Positions 58,448 through 64,000 of a stretch of 64,000 nt of DNA are shown piece by piece. The number at the start of each line of letters is the position of its first letter. The first letter of the stretch is position 1. A program made the position numbers and the translations under genes. The notes beneath the pieces are model-generated. The model was not told where the DNA came from, searched no databases, and saw only the letters and a list, made by a program, of their open reading frames with translations. The stretch is from Acestrorhynchus altus. Its lineage: Eukaryota > Chordata > Actinopteri > Characiformes > Acestrorhynchidae. The stretch is from the NCBI GenBank assembly GCA_034509495.1, contig CM067504.1, positions 7,328,256-7,392,255 of the forward strand, read 5' to 3'.

Positions 58448-59077
58448 AGAAATGTTACATGTAATACCTTGATTGTAACAACAGGGAATTCGGTCTGTGC
58501 AAAGCTCAACACTGGAAGCGTTGGTGTTTTTTTCCTTCTTTTTATTTTTTTGTAACATTAGCTCTGCACTTACTCCCAACCTCCTCACTGACGTACTTAA
58601 ATTACTTCATAAAGAGGTGTTCGAGGACGGATGCAAACAGAACACTTGTCATAGAGTTTTTAGTGTTTCTACAGATAATGAGCTTGCAATTGCTGCCCTC
58701 AATAAAAAGGATCAAACAATATTCACCCAAATGCAGTTTAACTCATTTGCAACTCTGGGGTTACAAAGCTCATTAGAATAGTTTAAACTGATTTTTTCCC
58801 CTCCATTTAATGTTTCAAATTGTGTCTAAAATAATTTGAGGATAGCTTGAATTATTTTTTTTAATGTCAAGAACTGAGTCAGTTTTCTCCCCCTTCAATG
58901 TTTATTTGCACATGAGATGAAATGAGTTTTCCTTTTAATGGTTTCCATTAATTTTTTATCTTTTATTACTACCAAAATGATATGGCATTCCAATTGAAAA
59001 AATCTGCATCCGTTACTTTTTGTTTTCTTTGTATGTTTCATCCAAAATGCATGCTGCTGATGCTCCCTTCTTAACCT

Positions 59078-62000
59078 TTACAAGAGTAATTTGCCAACAA
59101 TGACACCAATGACAAAGAAGAGCACAATAAGAGCGATCACCCTGACGCTCAATCCTTCCTCCTTCACTGTGACTGATGAAGATGAAGAGTGCTGAGCTGC
59201 CATCACTGTACTCTTCCTCATTCGCAGACCATCATCTTCCTGCTGTAGTAAAATGAGGAACAGAGTGAGAAATAAGTGTCCTGTAGTGTTCTAGCAAAGG
59301 GATTCTTTGCACCGTCAGTCACAATTCCACTGTTACTAATGCATTTCGGGACATGCTTACCCTAATCTGTTTGTTTTCTTCCCGTAATCGTTGCACCTCC
59401 ATCTGAAGTCTCTTACACTCCTCCATAATCCTCTTCACCTCTCCATCATCCAGACTGGACACCACTGACTTCATGGACAACGTGGATGACTCAGATTTCA
59501 AAAGACTAGAGGACATCATCTTATTGCTGTCTATGTCATGCTGTTGATACACCCGTACATACACAACCGATCAGATCAAGTCATATCCAAAATGACAGAA
59601 ATCTCACGCATTACCGTTTACTGTTAGCATTTATATAAAAAAAATACTATAAAATGAGGTCAAGTTTTAAAAGTACTAGAAATGAGCACACAGTTATATG
59701 AATTATCATGCAAAATAACCCAGCCAGCACAACACTGAAAACTCTAACATACACATGATGGAAATTCTCTGTCTTTCAAGGTTAAAAGGAACATCCAAAT
59801 TCTGAATCTTAACTAGGGATGTGACGAAGTTCGATGGATATTTTTAGCAAATTCGGAAATTAGCGAACTTCGGACAGCACGAAGCAACTTCAATGGGACA
59901 AATGCGTTAAATAGAGTCAAACAATCCAGATCAATAACAGGCAGGAGAGACAAAACCAGACTGGACAAACCAGAGACGGAGTCGAAAAACAGGCGAAGAT
60001 CAAAAACCGGCAGAATAAATACAGGACGAAACGAAAGGTAGGATCAGAAAACGGAACCGGCTCAAACAGACAGACTGATTACGATAAACATGGGTAGCGT
60101 GCTGAGGGCTGCGAGGCAAATCTAGACACTGAACAGGTTGAAAGACTGGATTAAAGTCTCTCTGGACCAGGTGAATACAATCAGAACTCCGGTGATCGGG
60201 AACGTGAGTGAGTCACATGATCAGTCAGGTAACAAACTGAAGGATTCTGAGAATTGGAGTCCGGAGAGACTGAGGGGTACTGACACATACAGGTTGATTT
60301 CCGGCCTGCAGGTCATCTTTAAGAGACCACCAATGTTCATCTGAATTTAATGGTGAATGTTGTTTACTTTATACTTCTGCTTGACATAAATAATTAATGA
60401 AAATGGCTGAATGTGGTAAGAAAACAAGTGTAAAGCACAAAACAGTAGTAAACACGAACAGTTCTACACTACTAGTTGATATGTCTTCTTTGTGTAAAAA
60501 TGCCCAATTAGTTAATTACATGAAAATAAATTATTGATAATTTTATGATTATCATAATAGTCCATGACTACCTGTGGCTGATGGCCTGTTTAAGCATAAT
60601 GTATTTGTGTTGAAAAAATACGTGTATAAGCACAAACGGGCGTATCGGGGTTTATCGGGTGTTCTTGGCCCCGTGTTTACCAAAACCGCATTCGCATTCG
60701 ACGGGTTTGTAGCTAAAAAATTCAAATCCAACAGATGCGGATTTTCCTCAGCTCCATCACATCCCTAATCTTAACAAGGAAAAAAGGACATGATGTAAGA
60801 ACATCAATACCACTACCGTTTTCTCATTCTCAATCGGCATGTCAAAGACACACCGCAGCTTGGAGTCCATCAGGTCCTCTGGCTTGGCCTCCTTCCACTG
60901 GATAGGGGATAAAATAGGGACAAAATTATGAATGTCAGAAACACAGAGGCAGGGAGAAATGCACAATTCTCCAAAATGTCCCTAATACAAAAGAACAAAT
61001 ATTAGTCTTCAGCATACTAAACAATTACATGGGTTAATATGGTAAATTAGGTCTTGCTTGCTGAATACCTATTTTTGATTTTTTTTTTTCCCTCAGCTTC
61101 TCCTGTATATCCTTCACATACGCTACATACAGTGGTGCTTGAACATTTTTTTTAAAATTCTGCATAGAATTGATCTAAAACTTCATGGAACTCATAAAAG
61201 TAGGTAATGAGAACCAAATAAAAGAAAAAAATATAACAGTTGTTCATTTATTTATTGATGAAAATGACCTTATAATATCTGAGTAGCAAAAGTATGAACA
61301 TTCAGCATTAGCAGATAATTTGAAGGTGGTTATCAATCATTGGTAGACAATCAGATAAAGTCTGGTCTTCACAACATGTTTGTGAAAGCGTATTATGGCA
61401 CAGATGTTATTTCGGACTATTCAACAGTCTGTAACCGTTCTTGTGATGAACATTTATTGAATAGTGTGGCGTTCATAGAGATCTGATGAATAGATGATAC
61501 TGGTAGTCAGCTATTGATAGCCAACGTTTCTCATAAATGTTATGTCAATATGCAATGAAACACAATCAGATCTGTGAAATTTTATTTTATTACTTCGTCA
61601 ACAAGAATTTACAAAGAGTGTGAATTTTTTGTTGATTACAGGCAGTTGACAAATGTTACATTCTTGTGCACAGCTATACAACCTTAGTGCTTTTGCTCCC
61701 TGGCTACGAGTATATACGACTATAATATTTGTACATGGGAAAATATCTATATGCAAAGAAAGAAAAAAACTTTCATGGTTACATTGATTTTAGAAGTACT
61801 AAATAGTACTAAATAATGACAAAAATGTAAAATGACAGGATCAGGACTCACCACTCCCTCCATGTCAGTCATGTCAGGTGGAGCGATTAAAGACTGCACC
61901 ATAAATTTGTGTTTGCTCTTCTCATTGGGGTCATAATCAAATGGCTGCAGCATCACTGCAAACACACAGAAATTCAATCAATTACAATTGGAAATGCTCA

Positions 62001-63593
62001 TCAGGGATGTTAACACAATCAGCCCACAATTCAATTTGCAATAATGTATTCAAATTTGAAGACAAGCTTCAAGACTTTTTTCTTGTCCTGGAAGAAAGTG
62101 TTGGGACAGTCAGTCACTTACTGACCTTAAATTTCACCAAAAGAATCATCCCTTTCAAAAGGGACATTGTGCAATGATATTTATTATGAATATTTATTTA
62201 TTATGATTATATGTACATATGCTAGTTCATTTCTGACATTCAGCCACAGTGTAGTGAGTATCTTGCTGTTGAGTACTGTGCATCTTTTGATTTTAGGTAT
62301 TCAGGCTGATTTTTATAATATGACCTTCCAGTCATAAGGTTGCTTCTCTTACCTCCAAGTCATGGATGATGCCTCCCTGATTGCTTAAGGAGGACTCTTA
62401 CAATGGCTTATATAAACTGAACCCTTACTGACTCAGCAAAAGGCATACGGAAACAGAGACTTAATTAGACTGAGAAAACAGCAGATCTCGTAAGGGATCT
62501 AAGCTCAGGGAACTGTTCCCTTCATGTTTATGGTTTGGGGATATGGTTTGGGTTCTGTGTGTAACAATATGTGTGAATAAATACATGTTAGGTGACACTG
62601 AGCCGATGTCTGTGTGTCTCTGGGACTCATGAGGTTGGCCAGTCATTTGACTAAGCCCTCTCTCCAGGGATGAGATCACAAGAATTCGCAATAATGAAAG
62701 ACAAGAAATAACAGTGAGTGGGAACCGCAGTTTAATGGAGTTCATCACAGTCACAGATTTAAAAGTGTACACTCAACTTTCACTTTTCATAAAATTATTG
62801 CACATTTTCCCCAATAGGAATAGATAGTGGAATGTTCAGAAAGGTCATGCATGGCACACTTTCTCTCTGTTGCTCTCCAACACTGTTTGCAGTATGAATA
62901 TGCTTTTGGAACAACCATACTTGAAGCAAAAGTTGGCATCCTACATTTTTTGTCTAAAGTTTGTAGAAACAGCCAGATATACTGGAATATACTGTATTAG
63001 CCAGATATACTTTTTTCAGCAAACATCTTTTGAGCATACGCTTCTGGCACACTAATTTTAACAAAAGTTTAGGGACCCGGCTCTTTTAGCCAAAATGATG
63101 AATCAGCTTTTGTACTAACTGACTAACCATCATTTGGGCAAATAAAATTGACATCTACATTTTAGCCAAATGTTTGATAGTCAAGGGGGGCATGGTAAGA
63201 GAAGCAGCCTTGTCACTGTAAGGTCACTAGTTCAATCTTTTTAGGTTGTGAATAAAGTGCTCTTGAGCAAGGCACACAACTGCCAAACTGACACAAAAAG
63301 CAAATTAGTTGTCTTTGTCAAAAGCATTGAATGAGTACTGGACAATATTTGATGTACAAGGAGTAAAAGCATGCTTAGCTGTGATTGGTAGTACAATATA
63401 AATGTAACTAAACACAATGCAATCTGATGTAAGCATTTACCTGACACATTAATGGAAGTTCCAGCATCAATTACTCCACTGTTTGGCCGTACACAGTAGC
63501 GGCGTGGTGCAGTTGTCTTCACTTTAAAACACACATTTCTGTCTGTTGGGTTGGCAAGCTTTAGGGTTGTTGTCACCACATCTGTAAATGGAC
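59078..63593 (-). CDS. vapb: VAMP-associated protein B, exons 2-6 (partial, exon 1 off the right edge)
   Basis: Tail-anchored ER protein that binds FFAT-motif proteins at organelle contact sites. Exons 63441-63593, 61852-61955, 60817-60897, 59361-59540 and 59078-59239. Exon 2 starts GPFTDVVTTTLKLANPTDRN and carries the MSP-domain core FKVKTTAPRRYCVRPNSG, including the proline that is mutated (P56S) in human familial motor neuron disease. Exon 3 has LQPFDYDPNEKSKHKFMVQS, exon 4 WKEAKPEDLMDSKLRCVF. Exon 5 forms the coiled coil (EECKRLQMEVQRLREENKQI). Exon 6 ends with the anchor VIALIVLFFVIGVIVGKLLL. DRNVCFK, KPEDLMDSK and the anchor favour VAPB over VAPA. The first about 21 residues are missing only because the window ends. 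The exon 6 acceptor is CAGCAG, so one extra Gln is possible (start 59242). Confidence 0.94.
59814..60767. mobile_element. 954-base hAT-type element with perfect target duplication
   Basis: Terminal repeats TAGGGATGTGA and (right end) TCACATCCCTA, flanked on both sides by the identical 8 bases ATCTTAAC (59806-59813 and 60768-60775). The ends continue with GAAGTTCGATGG and GCATTCGCATTCGACGGG. No transposase frame; the middle may be a nested repeat. It lies in the vapb intron between exons 4 and 5. Confidence 0.88.
61110..61410 (+). mobile_element. Tc1-like 5' end fragment in vapb intron
   Basis: ACAGTGGTGCTTGAAC, CATAAAAGTAGGTAATGAGAACC (in two parts) and GCATTAGCAGATAATTTGAA with TCTTCACAACATGTTTGTG follow the order of the 5' end of the family at 42085-42975. 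No coding part. Confidence 0.7.
61956..63440. other. vapb intron 2
   Basis: Contains a SINE-like remnant at 63185-63290 (GGGCATGGTAAGAGAAGCAG ... CACTAGTTCAATC, then CTCTTGAGCAAGGCAC). No exon or RNA gene recognised in the rest. Confidence 0.45.
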
Positions 63594-64000
63594 CTAAAAA
63601 CAGAAATATCAACAATGTAAGATTGGTTCAGATTAAGTTATGTGATTATTATTTGTATTTAACCGCAAATAGCACAGGCATCTCCCAAAAAATAAGATTA
63701 TGTACAAGAGGCATCATTGAGGCAAAAATATTTCTCATCTTTGTCCGGAAGTATTCATACCCTTCTCAATAATCAATATTACAGCAATCAAATGCTTCAT
63801 ATATAATGCCCCCTATAATGGCTGACCAGCTGTTCGCATGTCTCAGCTGGTATTTGTTCCAATTCATATTTAGCAATGAGCTCCAACTCTTTCAGGTGAT
63901 GAAAGATGAATGGGCAAAAATACTAGTGGAGTCGTGCAAAAAGCTGTCCTTGCCATAACCCTGATCTGTAGCTCCCGCTACAGATTCTCAATTGGATTCA

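Larger units (their letters stand above)
55353..59077. other. Convergent 3' region of sec23b and vapb
   Basis: sec23b 3' untranslated region with AATAAA at 55969-55974 (another at 56435-56440), a transposon-derived repeat at about 56750-57060, and the vapb 3' untranslated region with an A48 homopolymer (58398-58445) and a minus-strand AATAAA at 57188-57193. No further gene recognised. Confidence 0.6.

Noticed and set aside
1..64000. CRISPR arrays, operons, phage or bacterial mobile systems
   Set aside because: No direct-repeat arrays with unique spacers, no ribosome-binding sites and no prokaryotic genes; the tandem repeats are microsatellites.

Overview
The window is vertebrate nuclear DNA, most likely from a ray-finned (teleost) fish. 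Evidence: split genes with GT-AG introns, conserved vertebrate proteins, long CA/TA/GA microsatellites, many decayed Tc1-like and hAT-like DNA transposons, and fold-back repeats of a kind I associate with fish, perhaps otophysans (low confidence on clade). It contains no bacterial, phage or CRISPR features.

Five protein-coding genes can be modelled exon by exon. (1) rapgef4 (Epac2), minus strand, 3188-30488: 30 coding exons giving a 1007-residue frame with every splice phase consistent. (2) dtd1, minus, 35430-39025: 5 exons, 207 residues. (3) smim26, plus, 40072-41707: 2 exons, 96 residues. (4) sec23b, plus, 45317-55352: 18 coding exons, 766 residues, with an untranslated first exon ending at 43732. 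(5) vapb, minus, 59078-63593: exons 2 to 6 only; exon 1 lies beyond the right edge.

Layout: 1-3187 is sequence downstream of rapgef4, with transposon remnants and a (AC)26 tract. rapgef4 fills half the window; its introns hold most of the repeats. 30489-35429 is a repeat-rich gap. dtd1 and smim26 are divergent, about 1 kb apart. sec23b follows smim26 on the same strand and converges on vapb. The sec23b-smim26-dtd1 neighbourhood matches the grouping I know from human chromosome 20p11, which supports the smim26 call for a very divergent microprotein.

The genes are not an operon-like system. They act in cAMP-to-Rap signalling (rapgef4), D-aminoacyl-tRNA proofreading (dtd1), a mitochondrial microprotein (smim26), COPII export from the ER (sec23b) and ER contact sites (vapb). 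I found no new biological system. The best signals are splicing features: a probable U12-type AT-AC intron, a GC-AG intron, a 3' splice site abutting a (CA)29 microsatellite, and a tandem NAGNAG acceptor. Also notable are a near-perfect 79/77-nt hairpin at 27061-27237 and three hAT-type elements with recognisable 8-bp target duplications.
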